A stretch of DNA of 31,593 nucleotides from Ophiothrix spiculata (GCA_000969725.1 JXSR01S033024.1); one strand, 5' to 3'. Shown: positions 1 to 9,925, counted from the first letter of the stretch. Numbers and translations are program-made. The notes: generated by a model not told the origin, from the sequence alone.

Positions 1-619
1 CAATATATGACCAAATGTGTACCTCAACTGAATAGTAATCACACAAGTCGTAATTGATAAATACTATGTAGGGAGGTCTGTTAATTTGTTTATGTAAAAC
101 ACTTAGAATAAATACATGTCTTGCATATGTTCAATAGTGCCCTATATATTTCGATGGGGACCTGTATGCAAATGCAGATTCTACAATCATGGTTACATTG
201 TGAATAAAATGCTTAGTGCAGATTCAAATCAACTTGATTTCATGAAATGTGTCGTTTGCTTCTTTGTTAGTATTCTCCTACTTGTGAACAATTAAATTAA
301 AACTTAATTGTTACAGGTATTTATTTACATTCAAACAGTACAAAATTATACTTCAAACTTCTTTCTATCATAGTAAAATGATAACCAGCAATCACATTCA
401 GCGGGGTTCACTATTTTAAAACATGATGTCGACTTCATTTTCCTGAGCACTTACAGTGGACAAAAGTCAAAATGAATTCCACTAATTTGACTTCATTTCA
501 AAATTGAGTTGGTTAAAAGCAACCAATGACTTTAGCTTTTTGAAGGGCAACTTCATGCAAATTACCCATGCAGTTTACACAAGCAACTCATCTTATTTTG
601 ATTTTTTTTTCAAGTAGAC
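1..619. other. Unassigned AT-rich DNA
   Basis: No open frame with splice signals and no clear repeat structure was seen. The sequence is AT-rich like the rest of the window. A weak resemblance to repeat R1 begins only near 620. Confidence 0.5.
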
Positions 620-1440
620 TCAAACACAGACCAGTAAAATTCCACTCGCATTAAGTAATACCCAATTATTTATCTATAAATGGTCACTTACAAAGCTGTT
701 CATCAGGTTTGTGGGTTTTTTTATGTCACTTAGAACCTTCTTGAAGATTATGTATGCTATATACATATGTGTCCCATCATATCGAAAGGTACCTTAATAC
801 CGGCATAGTAAATAACGAGATACGGGCCATTGAAGCTGCGCATAATCAAAAATCACGTCCAAGGTCGAATTTCTAATTTCATCAGAAATGTTACCTTTGA
901 AGTGTATTCTATCATATTAATCAGGTTTCAACATCCAAAACATAAGACAAATGTTTTATAAATCGATATAAAAATCCTTTCCCCATTAAAGTTTTACTTA
1001 GTACAAAAACTTCAAACTCAATTTTCTCAGAACTATAGTTTTCCGAATCAGCCCGATGCCTTTTACCAATTTGGTTGTAACTTCGCAACCGAACATCCAA
1101 TAACCAAAAGCAAGGTGTCATTTTAAAGCTTAAAATCTCAGCTTTCAGATGAGATCAAAAAATCAATTTTGATTTTGCCAACCTTAAGGTACCTTTCGAT
1201 ATGACGGGTCACATATACATATAATCATCAGGAACTAGGCACTTGCCAAAGCTGATGTACTGATACACAAGTATGATGCAGGTAAAATGTGGCCTATGGC
1301 AAGTTGTATGACATTATAAAAAGTACTTGGCTGTTAGACTGAGATCAAGACTTGTAGATGACATTAGGAGGATTAAACTTATTTCAAAATGGTGCTCATG
1401 AAATAGAGGTGGTCAATGTATTCTCACTGTAACAGCTGAG
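620..1440 (+). repeat. Diverged R1 repeat copy, split by a MITE
   Basis: The flanks of the 768-1213 insertion match the R1 units at 2953-4525. Left of it are 'ggtcactta' (682) and a 'cttgaagattatgtatgct' match. Right of it are the 'caaagctgatgtactgat' segment and a 'tgtggcctatggcaagttg' match (about 1245-1310). Rejoining the flanks across the 8-bp duplication restores the order seen in the uninterrupted units. This copy is the most diverged of four and is separated from the others by about 1.5 kb of unrelated DNA. Confidence 0.7.
768..1213. mobile_element. 446-bp MITE with 8-bp TSD
   Basis: The ends read TGTGTCCC and GGGTCACA. A perfect 20-bp inverted pair lies just inside them (778-797 and 1184-1203, CATATCGAAAGGTACCTTAA). 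The 8-bp sequence TATACATA flanks the element on both sides (760-767 and 1214-1221), and removing one copy restores an R1 repeat unit. The 66-codon frame inside it has no features. An 8-bp duplication is known for hAT-type transposases, but the TIR does not show the usual CAG start, so the superfamily is left open. Confidence 0.85.
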
Positions 1441-1820
1441 CGAAACGCCTTTTTCAGTCTAGTGTATTTTTGGCCCATTTCAAAAAAATGTATATAATTT
1501 TTAATATTTTCAAACTATATAGTAAAAATATGAAAGCCTGAAAATTTCCTAATTATTGGAAAAACAGAAGTAATTAAAAAAATTAATTGAAAATCTCATA
1601 GCTCAAGTTTTGACAAATACGAAATCAGTGGCGACATGTATTCAATCAGACTTACACCCGTGGAATTTATAACACAGTATGGGAATTTTCACTTTGTCAA
1701 TAAAAAGGATTACCACTCATCTGCATCGATCTTGCTAATGTTACTTGTTGTTATTGATTAGTACAATTCCGTAATAGGGCTTCATTTTCTAAGCAAAGAG
1801 GGTTTTGCAGTTTAACAATG
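1441..1820. other. Unassigned AT-rich DNA
   Basis: No supported gene, TIR or tandem repeat was seen. Several A/T runs occur. Confidence 0.5.
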
Positions 1821-1842
1821 ATAATAATAATAATAATAATAT
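1821..1842. repeat. (AAT)n microsatellite
   Basis: About seven perfect AAT/ATA triplets. A second run of ATT triplets lies at 2046-2060, at the tail of the retroposon-like segment. Confidence 0.9.
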
Positions 1843-1859
1843 CTAACTATGTTTTTAAA

Positions 1860-2062
1860 TGCTATTATCTACTTTTAAATCTTTGGTTGTTGTTGATATA
1901 TATAATTGTAAATTGTGCTCTTATATTGGTTGTATTTGTATAGGGCCTAATGGCCAGTATTTTTAATTTTTGATTGTGTAGTTTTTATACTTTTCTGTGC
2001 AGCGCCATGAGGCTGATTTCATCTTCAGACGCTTAATAAATCCCATTTATTATTATTATTAA
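1860..2062 (+). mobile_element. Retroposon-like 3' tail with (ATT)n end
   Basis: The segment 'cagcgccatgaggctgattt' followed by 'gcttaataaatccc' and then a run of ATT triplets resembles the 3' ends of CR1/L2-type LINEs and of SINEs that share their tails. In such elements a conserved 'gcgc' stem and an 'ataaat' segment precede a microsatellite. Only this terminal part is present and no reverse transcriptase frame is seen, which fits 5' truncation. The 5' limit is uncertain. Confidence 0.5.
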
Positions 2063-2950
2063 CAACATAGGTTACTGCTAGGCGAAATCTCACGGCAATT
2101 CAAAAGCGTGGAGAAATTAATTTCGAACAGAACTTGGTTTATTTTCCAAGTTTTTTAGAGTATAGCACATGCAATGTCATTAAATCGGATGCTATTTTAA
2201 AGAATACTTACTTAACTTACTACAGATTTTAAATGTTCAAAAATAAATTATTCAAATACCGTAAAAGAATTGGAAAATTGATTTTTCTGTCTAAAAAAAG
2301 GAAATAATATCCAAATTAGAGAGTTCCCATATCAAAATGACCGTATTTTGAAGAGAAATCTAAAAAAGTCAACTTGAAATCATATAGATAAAGCACTATC
2401 TAAAAAGCAGAATATTTTATTGAAATTTCAGTATAGGAAAATACATATAAACTTTTTTCGCAAACATGGTATTGTCTGATAGGGGGTAGTTGACTGAATT
2501 GTGTGTTTTGATTTGTGTTTGTATCATAAAAAGGATTACCTTCAGGCTCGGACGATAATTGAATTGATTTATTAATAAAGTGTGAACTATAAACAAAGTA
2601 ATATATGTAGTATTTATTATATTTGTTAAATGCATTTACTTTAAGTTTACCATGATGAACATGGGTATATTTTTAAAATCCCTATTGCACAAATGGAACA
2701 GTCCGTTTGAGCATGCGCATATGACATTTCTAAGGACTTAGCTTTTTTTTTTTTATTGTTGAGGTAGAACAACGGCTCTACAAAACATATCAAGGAAAAT
2801 AAAGGTGTTTCACATTTGTTTTGCCACTTAAAATTACCCTCGGAAATTTGAATTTTACCATTGGCGTGTTGACCATCTCTACATGAAACTAACAATACAT
2901 GATGGGGATTGAAATATCTTGAAATATATCAGATATCGATATCAGATATC
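2063..2950. other. Unassigned AT-rich DNA
   Basis: A minus-strand open frame of 82 codons (2647-2895) and one of 72 codons (2417-2635) are present. Neither has a recognisable domain, and no convincing splice sites were found around the first. A short palindromic GATATC-rich stretch lies at 2926-2952. Otherwise nothing can be supported. Confidence 0.5.
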
Positions 2951-2952
2951 AA

Positions 2953-4525
2953 TATGATGATGCAGTCTTAATCCTTGAGCTTCATATAAGCTCCATTTTC
3001 TTATCTTTAACTATAAAAAATCTATTAATACAAGAAAGAGGTTGTCATTGGAAACTGAAATTTATGTAATTGTAATATTGTCATATTCAACAGTTTAAAA
3101 TTCTTCAGGTGGTATATATTTGACCTGACCTAGCACAAAACTGTGAGAGCTCTTTCTCTGTATCATGAATATTTACACTTGTAATGGTCACTTGCAAAGC
3201 AGGCCATCAAGACTATGGCACTCAGACCCTACTTGAAGATCTTTCATGCCATATATACAATCGCCAGGAGCTGAACAAATGTCAAAGCTGATGTGCTAAT
3301 GATGTGCAAGTATGAAGCTTGTTAAGTTTGGCCCCTGGCAAGATCTAAAACACTATAAAGAGGTACTTAGGATTAGACTGTGATGGAGTCTTTCATGACA
3401 CAGAGAAGCTTAAACTAAAATGGTGCTCATATCAATTTGAAGATGCACAATCTTAATCCTTGAGCTTCATATAAGCTCCATTTTCTTATATTTAACTATT
3501 ATCATCTAATACTAGAAAGAGGTTGTTATTTGAAAATGAAATTCAATTATAATATTGTCATATTCAACTGTTTAAAATTCTTCAGGTGGTACTTAACCTA
3601 GCACAAAACTGTAAAGGCTCTTCCACTTCAACATGAATATGTACACTTGTAATGGTCACTTGCAAAGCAGGCCATCAAGACTATGGTACTTAGACCCTAT
3701 AGAAGACCTCTTATGCTATCTATACAATCATTATGAACTGGACAAATGCCAAAGCTGATATACTGATGTGCAAGTTTGATGCTGGTGAAGTGTGGCCTCT
3801 GGTAAGTTGTATGACAATATAAAGAGCTACTTTGATGATGGACTACAATTGAGACTTGTATGACACTGAGAGGATAAACTATCATGGTACTCAGGAAACT
3901 CTCAATGTATGATGATATATAATCATGACAAACTCATATATCATTCTTTTTACAGTACTAATTTTTAAATTTTTAAATTGTTAAATAATGAACAATCTGA
4001 ATAGATTGGTGTAAAACATATTCAAATGTTTTTTTCCGAAATAATTGGTTTGAAAGAGATTCACATAGGTACCATTTTTTCTACAAATATTGTAATACTA
4101 CTAATACGGATTGACATTTCAAATTAAAGTACATAAAACATTGACTGGTAAATAATCAGCCCACATGTAGAATATAATGTAATATTGCTGAAATCAAATG
4201 TTCAAAGTGCTACAGGTGGTTTATATTTGACCTAGCACAAACTTGTAAGAATTCTTCCACTTCAAAATGAATATTTCAACTGTTAATGGTCACTTGCAAA
4301 GCAGGCCATCAAGTCTATGGTAGTTTATGGCACTTAGACCCTACTTGAAGACCTCTTATGCTATCTATACAATCATCATGAACTGGACAAATGCCAAAGC
4401 TGATGTACTGATGTGCAAGTTTGATGCTTGTGAAGTGTGGCCTCTGGCAAGTTGTATGACATTATAAAGAGGTTCTTGGGTGTAAGACTGTGATGAAGAT
4501 TTGCATGGCACTGAGAAGATTGTGC
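2953..4525 (+). repeat. R1 tandem repeat, three units of about 470-490 bp
   Basis: Unit starts are visible at about 2953 and 3440 ('cttaatccttgagcttcat', 484 bp apart), with a third unit ending near 4525. The segment 'aatggtcacttgcaaagcag' recurs at about 3183, 3651 and 4285. The segment 'aagctgat' followed by 'gtgcaagt' recurs in all units. The third interval is longer (634 bp) because about 250 bp of unrelated DNA (3905-4185) replaces the 5' half of the unit. Short frames in it, such as 3697-3885 on the minus strand, are by-products of the repeat. Confidence 0.85.
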
Positions 4526-4865
4526 TTATAAAACAGCAATAAGAAGAATCTTGAACTAGTACAAAAAAGTATGTGTCAAGGGTATGGTAAATGTTAGGTT
4601 AAGAGTTAAAGCTAGGGTTACCAAAATGTAACAAATTGCTACAGAAAAAAATTGTCAGGACTTGATCAAGATTTTTCTTGCTGTCAAGAATCTATTCATG
4701 CAAAATGGACACTGACAAAGAATCATATTTGAACATCAATCTAAAAATAAATGAAAGATACAGATGTCAATGATTTAAATGAAACATTTTGAAAAACAAT
4801 CAACAAAAAATATTAATTATATAACCACTTACATTGTATAAAAATATAAAATATGGTTAGGGTAA
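4526..4865. other. Unassigned AT-rich DNA
   Basis: Nothing supported. A few 'gttaggg'-like words occur but do not form a telomeric array. Confidence 0.4.
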
Positions 4866-4905
4866 TAATCAATTTAGACTTGAGCAAGTGACCCGAGTCA
4901 AGCTA
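4866..4905. mobile_element. Truncated end of the 7944-8202 MITE family
   Basis: The words 'aatcaatttagac', 'gagcaa' and 'cccgag' in this order match the left end of the element at 7944-8202. No second end was found nearby, so this looks like a solo or truncated end. Confidence 0.45.
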
Positions 4906-4956
4906 ACCTAATTCGAGGCACTTAGAACCACATAAGAAAGCTTTCATCCATATGAG

Positions 4957-5372
4957 GGGTGCTCGGGCAAAATAAGAGGAAAGTCGCAAATTTCAAAACT
5001 GAGTTTATGACATATTTTAATTCTCTAAAATCTCAGCTTTTAAATGATATATAATAAATATGTCACACAGGCTTTCTTCATTCTTCATTTAGAGATCCAA
5101 AATCCAAAGCAGTCCACCGAATATATTGCAAATCGATTTCAAAGATACTGATAACTACAGTGTTTAATAGCTCAATGCAATAAATTAACAATGAATTATT
5201 GCACTTCCCGGCCATGTTGACCTTCAAAACTTTATGTATAGGTAAATACTTATACATGAAGGCGTTTTATGTCAAAAAACGAAATTTGACCTTTTCACCC
5301 TATTTTTACTTTAGCAGTCATTTATTCAAAATGTAGATTTGTGACTTTCCTCTCATTTTGCCAGAGCAGCCC
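4957..5372. mobile_element. 416-bp TIR element (MITE)
   Basis: The two ends are inverted copies with a few mismatches over about 35 bp. The left end is GGGTGCTCGGGCAAAATAAG. The right end, read inward on the minus strand, is GGGCTGCTCTGGCAAAATGA. Both continue into 'gaggaaagtc'. No clear target-site duplication was found at either end, so the exact boundary may be off by a few bases. There is no coding capacity. Confidence 0.7.
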
Positions 5373-5918
5373 ACATAGTGACTGACTCAAATATATAGAT
5401 ATTCATATAATTGATCAATCAAAATCTTTGATTGGCTTTACAGAGGATCAAACTAAGAAGATGGGATGAAAAACAGTTTCCTTCATTGGCTCATGTGGAC
5501 CAAGCAATCACTTGTTTCTAAATTGATTATTTCTCTTATTAAATTTTGTTAAACATTTACTAAAACAAAAGATTTAGGTAAAATGCATTCAGAATATTTC
5601 ACAAAAACTTAAGAAATCATTTTAGGAAGTAAATCTTCACATAAAATGAATGTACAAACATTTCGTCAGTCGCATCAAATACTGATCTATTTCAAAATCG
5701 GTAAAAAGCACATTACATACCCATCTATATTACCATATCAGATTTATTTGATCTCTGACAAATATTTCCTTTAATTGATTTTCCAAGATTTGGTATTAAT
5801 ATAAAAGTGCACTATAAGGTTTAAATTTTGCTTAAAGATTTGATAAATTGTTTCATCAACTAAAACTTATATGATACTGAAGTTATAGATCAGTATGTAA
5901 AAACATTGTTTACGCAAA
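5373..5918. other. Unassigned DNA, probably intron
   Basis: No supported feature. It lies downstream of the minus-strand exon at 6328-6550 and may be intron of that gene. Confidence 0.4.
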
Positions 5919-5920
5919 TA

Positions 5921-6250
5921 CAGTGTGTCCCAGAATGAAGTTATCAAGATTTCAATGAAGCGTAATTCAAAAACTAAATTATCCCAGACAATGAAAGTTG
6001 GTGACAATTATGTCTGATATCTCCACTTGCTTTGGTGCAAAAATGAAGAAAAACTTACCCAAACTGGGAAAAGTGTCCAAACTCCTGTGGAGCTTCAAAC
6101 GCTCACTTTTAGAAAACTAATGCATGGATTGTCTTCATTTTTGCACCACAGCAAGTCAAGACATCAGGCATGATTATCACAAAGTTTCATTGTCTGGTTT
6201 TTGAATTATGTAGCGTTGAAATCTTGATAACTTCATTCTGGGACACACTG
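5921..6250. mobile_element. 330-bp fold-back MITE, Tc1/mariner-like (TSD TA)
   Basis: The ends read CAGTGTGTCCCAG and CTGGGACACACTG, flanked by TA (5919-5920 and 6251-6252). The inverted arms extend about 130 bp each (roughly 5921-6052 and 6125-6250) with modest divergence, leaving a loop of about 70 bp. A TA duplication with long inverted arms and no transposase is typical of mariner-derived MITEs. It sits about 77 bp downstream of the donor site of the minus-strand exon, so it would be transcribed in an intron and could fold into a long hairpin. Confidence 0.9.
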
Positions 6251-6327
6251 TAGATCATTTTAGAAATAGACCGGTATGTGATGAGACCGTCGATTTGAAA
6301 ATAAAATAAAAATAAAGTCACACTTAC

Positions 6328-6550
6328 TTGATTGGTCGTCTGCCTATCGGAGGATTTTGCCTGCCTATTGTATGGACGGGTTTATGAGGGATGGACGTAG
6401 GGTTTCCAGCTTCCGCTGATAGTATAGGGACTTTCTGCTCATTGCGTTGACCATTTTGAAAGCAATCACACCATCCGCATAACAATGCCATGACTCCTAT
6501 AGTCAGTACAAATGCTATGGAAACACACAATAAGAGAATCCAGTGCTCAG
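6328..6550 (-). CDS. Internal exon: single transmembrane helix and basic tail
   Basis: I do not recognise the gene. On the minus strand a pyrimidine tract ending in 'tctctctttcacag' gives the acceptor, and the exon starts at 6550. It ends at 6328 with donor 'caa|gtaagtg'. The 223-nt exon enters with one codon base supplied upstream (phase 1) and leaves in phase 2, with 73 whole codons and no stop. The in-frame TAA seen when reading on lies inside the donor. Residues about 4-25 are hydrophobic (ILLLCVSIAFVLTIGVMALL), followed by CGWCDCF, whose cysteines could be acylated. A roughly 40-residue polar, Pro/Arg-rich tail ends GRRPI. The positive charge after the helix suggests a type I membrane protein with this tail in the cytoplasm. 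A phase-1 intron before the membrane exon is common in modular receptors. No flanking exons were identified, so family and function stay open. Confidence 0.75.
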
Positions 6551-7018
6551 CTGTGAAAGAGAGAAAAGGAAATCAAGAAGAAATGTTCAATTACAATGAT
6601 AGGATAATAGCAGTTATATCGCTAATCCGGAACAGCTTTATTGTGTGTCCATCCTCTACAGTGGTCTTAAAGAGAAACAAGTATATGTGTAATTCCTAAT
6701 AACTTGATCAACTGTTTTTGACATTGTAACTACAACCATATGCTTTTATTTCCATGAAACCTAGCATTGGCATTGGAGGGAAGATCCAATAAGTATTAAA
6801 AAGAAATTAATTGTTTATTTGTAAATTAAATGATCATATATCCATACAGCTATTCAATTTTGCATTTACATATTTTTTAATTAGGATTTCTACGAAATTT
6901 CATATTTGCATACTAAGGAAACCTTAGCAACATCTATTTGACCATTCTTTGGGGTGGCCACAGTCATGATGTTACATGCGTTTTTTGAAATCTTGTACAC
7001 GGAATTAGTTTTTTTTCC
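6551..7018. other. Probable intron of the minus-strand gene
   Basis: It starts with the acceptor tract of the transmembrane exon (6551-6575 read on the minus strand). The rest shows no supported feature. The plus-strand frame at 6490-6699 is a shadow crossing the exon. Confidence 0.5.
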
Positions 7019-7122
7019 CAATAATTGCGCAATATTAATTTAATTTGTAATCACATTATTATAAATGTGACTACAAGTTAACTTAATCTAACTCTAAACA
7101 AGTTTGATATTGCACAATTAGT
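7019..7122. repeat. Short imperfect inverted repeat
   Basis: 'taattgcgcaatatta' near 7020 is matched inversely by 'gatattgcacaatta' near 7108-7122. A near-palindrome (GTAATCACATT/AATGTGACTAC) lies between them. It could be a very small MITE remnant or just a hairpin. No duplication of flanking bases is evident. Confidence 0.35.
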
Positions 7123-7167
7123 TTGCAATTTGTCATTGACGCATGATCATAGTTTTTAGGTAACAGA

Positions 7168-7503
7168 GGGTCAATTCATAGTCAGCCTCCAAACAAAATA
7201 GATTCTACCAAACATTTTGTTGTGACGTCAAACTATGGGCGGCCATATGTGTCAAAAAAGTGTTAACAGGAGAAAGGTGTCAACAAATTGATAAGGGTGT
7301 CTTTAACAACAAGAAGGGTGTCTAAAGGGTGTGTAAAACCATTAATGGTGTCTGAACCAAAACTTGATATGTAACCCAAAACGGCGTGTGGAATCAACAA
7401 TGGTGTCTAAAACCAACAACACCTATGGCCACTCATAGTTTGACGTCACAAAAAAATGATTTATAGAGAAAATTTTGTTTGGAGGCTGACTATGAATTGA
7501 CCC
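7168..7503. mobile_element. 336-bp long-TIR MITE with internal ~24-bp repeats
   Basis: The first and last 32 bases are perfect inverted copies (starting GGGTCAATTCATAGTCAGCC). The similarity extends with gaps to about 85-90 bp and includes the palindrome TGACGTCA in each arm (7223-7230 and 7441-7448). The centre (about 7260-7430) holds degenerate repeats built on 'ggtgtctaaaaccaacaa'. No clear target-site duplication was seen. There is no coding potential. Confidence 0.85.
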
Positions 7504-7943
7504 ATATGAGTGGTAACTGGCAAGTTGTGAGGCTTGTGAGAAGTTGAGTGTATAGCAGAGCCTGTGAGATACAAGGGGCTGTTGCTTACTTGGTAAGTGA
7601 ATGACTCATTTATTGGGTGTGTATTTTAGCATTATCTCAAAAGCTTTCTCTAACAATAATGGTCATTTATTCTTGGATTACGAGTGTGATGTTCTAGCCA
7701 CTCTTTCATGACACACCCCAAGGATGACATGAAAGGTTCAAAATGCCATCATTATTAATGTTTATTGAGTTCAGAGGCCTTGAAAACATGGCTGAAATTC
7801 AAAAAATCAAAGAGGTTTTTAACTTTCTGTCTGATTATTCAACATTTTTCAATGAAATGTTTGCAATGTGCCAGTGCTAGATTTGTCAAATGGTAAACCT
7901 GTTGACATTTGCTAAACCTAAAAGTTATAGCTTGACCCTGTTA
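7504..7943. other. Unassigned DNA
   Basis: No exon, TIR or tandem repeat could be supported. Confidence 0.4.
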
Positions 7944-8202
7944 GGGACACAATCAATTTAGACCCGAGCAACTCGCCCGAGCCGAGCAAGAATGAACCGA
8001 TCTTCTTCACCCGAGCCAAGTCAGTACTTGAGTCGAGCAACCATTATAAATTAGATAGTTTGGTGCGAATTGATATCATTCACCAATATATTACTTGATA
8101 TGTTGCCACAGATGAGCGAAATGCAAATTTAGACGATCAAATACTTGGCTTCATGGCTCGGGCGGCCCGAACGATCGCTCGTCTCTATATTGATTATGTC
8201 CC
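7944..8202. mobile_element. 259-bp MITE, PIF/Harbinger-like (TSD TTA)
   Basis: The left end is GGGACACAATCAATTTAGA. The right end, read inward, is GGGACATAATCAATATAGAG. Both are flanked by TTA (7941-7943 and 8203-8205). A 3-bp TTA duplication together with a GGG start fits PIF/Harbinger. The inner part is GC-richer, with repeated 'gagc' and 'cccgag' words. There is no open frame. Confidence 0.75.
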
Positions 8203-8464
8203 TTAATGGGCTACACTATATTATAATAATCAGATGAAAGCTATAATATCATTAGTGCTTTGTCAAAAACATTTTTTTAAATAAAACAAACACACTTTTA
8301 ACTAGCTCAATTAAAGGAAACATGTCATCTAGTTTAATGATGTGCAAAAAATCAAAAGCACTTAAAAAAAAACCATTCTTAAAAGAGCAACCCTCAAGCT
8401 TTAAGAATTCTGCTTTGAGGCACTTACTTCAATACCACGCAACTAAGTCACTTAACATCCTCGC

Positions 8465-9121
8465 TCCTTAGAGACCTTGTAATTACATCTTTACCTTAAC
8501 TATGCGGGTCTATTCCCACGCCGACTCCCAACCAATTATTTCCTCATCTATTCATTCAACTACTTGTTAAGCAAAAAACGCTATCAACAAGGCCCACGAC
8601 CCATGTGACAGCCATATTAAATAACAAGATAATTGATTTTATGCTTTGCTAACCAGCGCTATAAGAACATCCTTTTATTATCTCTGATGTGGCGTAAACA
8701 CAAAATCCCATGTAATGTGTGTTACCGGATGACAGATAGGCCTCTTTAGATTAAGTAACAAGTGGGTATGTTTACATTACATATTTCAATCGTATGTAAT
8801 GTAAAATTTAATATTTACACAATATGTGGCCTGCTATGGGAAAATTAAACATTTGAAAAAACAGATGGAATGATTTTCAAATTAAATAACGCAGATATAC
8901 CACACAATTAATATAAAACCTTTGATTTGAACTAAATTTTCCATAACACATTCTACATAAATCTTGTAACTTTAAGAGTTATTCTAATTATTCACACTCA
9001 AAAAGAAAAGAAAAGAAAGAAACATCATCCATTAAACAAATTTCACATAGCTCATTGCCTCTCCAAAAAATACTAGCTTTGGCTTTTTGATGTGGTATTT
9101 TACTGCTTGTATGGTGCAATA
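8465..9121 (+). repeat. Direct duplication, copy 1 (about 657 bp)
   Basis: Starts at 'ccttagagaccttgtaat' and ends at 'gtatggtgcaat'. It matches 9160-9794 with few substitutions and small indels. It contains a perfect 12-bp inverted repeat (TTTACATTACAT 8771-8782; ATGTAATGTAAA 8794-8805) and AT-rich homeodomain- and Fox-like words ('gataattgattttat', 'gtaaaca', 'tgtttac'). No splice-bounded open frame was found. The copies are separated by a T-run and G-run (9122-9159). Confidence 0.9.
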
Positions 9122-9159
9122 CCCTTTTTTTGGGGGGGGCATATATTTTATTTTTTTTT

Positions 9160-9794
9160 CCTTAGAGACCTTGTAATTACATCTTTACCTTAACTATGCA
9201 GGTCTATTCCCATGCCGACTCCCAACCAATCATTTCCTCATTTATTCATTCAACTACTTGTTAAGCAAAAAACGCTATCAACAAGGCCCACGACCCATGT
9301 GACAGCCATATTAAATAACAAGATAATTGATTTTATGCTTTGCTAACCAGCGCTATAAGAACATCCTTTTATTATCTCTGATGTGGCATAAACACAAAAT
9401 CCCATGTAATGTGTTTACCGATGACGGAAAGGCCTCTTTAGATTAAGTAACAAGTGGGTATGTTTACATTACATTTCAATCGTATGTAATGTAAAATTTA
9501 CACAATATGTGGCCTGCTATGGGAAAATTAAACATTTGAAAAAACAGATGGAATGATTTTCAAATTAAAATAATGCAGATATAACACACAATTAATATAA
9601 AACCTTTGATTTGAGTTCAACTTTCCATTAAAAATTCTTTTCTACATGAATCTTGTAACTTTCAGAGTTATTATAATTATTCACATTTTCTAAAAAAACA
9701 TCCATTAAATAAATTTCACAAAGCTCATTGCCTTTCCAAAAAATACTTGCTTTGGCTTTTTGATGTGGTATTTTACTGCTTGTATGGTGCAATA
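9160..9794 (+). repeat. Direct duplication, copy 2 (about 635 bp)
   Basis: Second copy, offset 695 bp from copy 1. The 12-bp inverted repeat is retained exactly (9463-9474 and 9484-9495), although the loop is shortened by deletion. Most differences are short deletions in AT-rich runs. Confidence 0.9.
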
Positions 9795-9847
9795 TCTGTG
9801 TTTTTGGTTGTATATTTTAAATTTTAATATGTTACCTCATTAATTCA

Positions 9848-9925
9848 GGGACCCCATTGCAAATAAGCCCTTTTAATGGCTTAAAGGGTTATCACATGCA
9901 TAAATCTAATTTAAGGTATTTTTCT
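9848..9925 (+). mobile_element. Retroposon-like 3' tail with stem
   Basis: The order 'gggaccccattgcaaataag', a short hairpin (AAGCC...GGCTT), 'aagggttatc', then 'gcataaat' resembles the 3' terminal stem-loop region of invertebrate non-LTR retrotransposons. Only about 80 bp are present, with no coding part. The assignment rests on memory of such tails and is tentative. Confidence 0.4.

Noticed and set aside
2647..2895. 82-codon minus frame with a Cys-containing start resembling a small extracellular module
   Set aside because: No convincing acceptor and donor pair, and the C-terminal half is low complexity (lysine run from a poly-T tract).
4590..4865. 'gttagg' and 'ttaggg' words suggesting telomeric sequence
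   Set aside because: Only isolated, non-tandem words.
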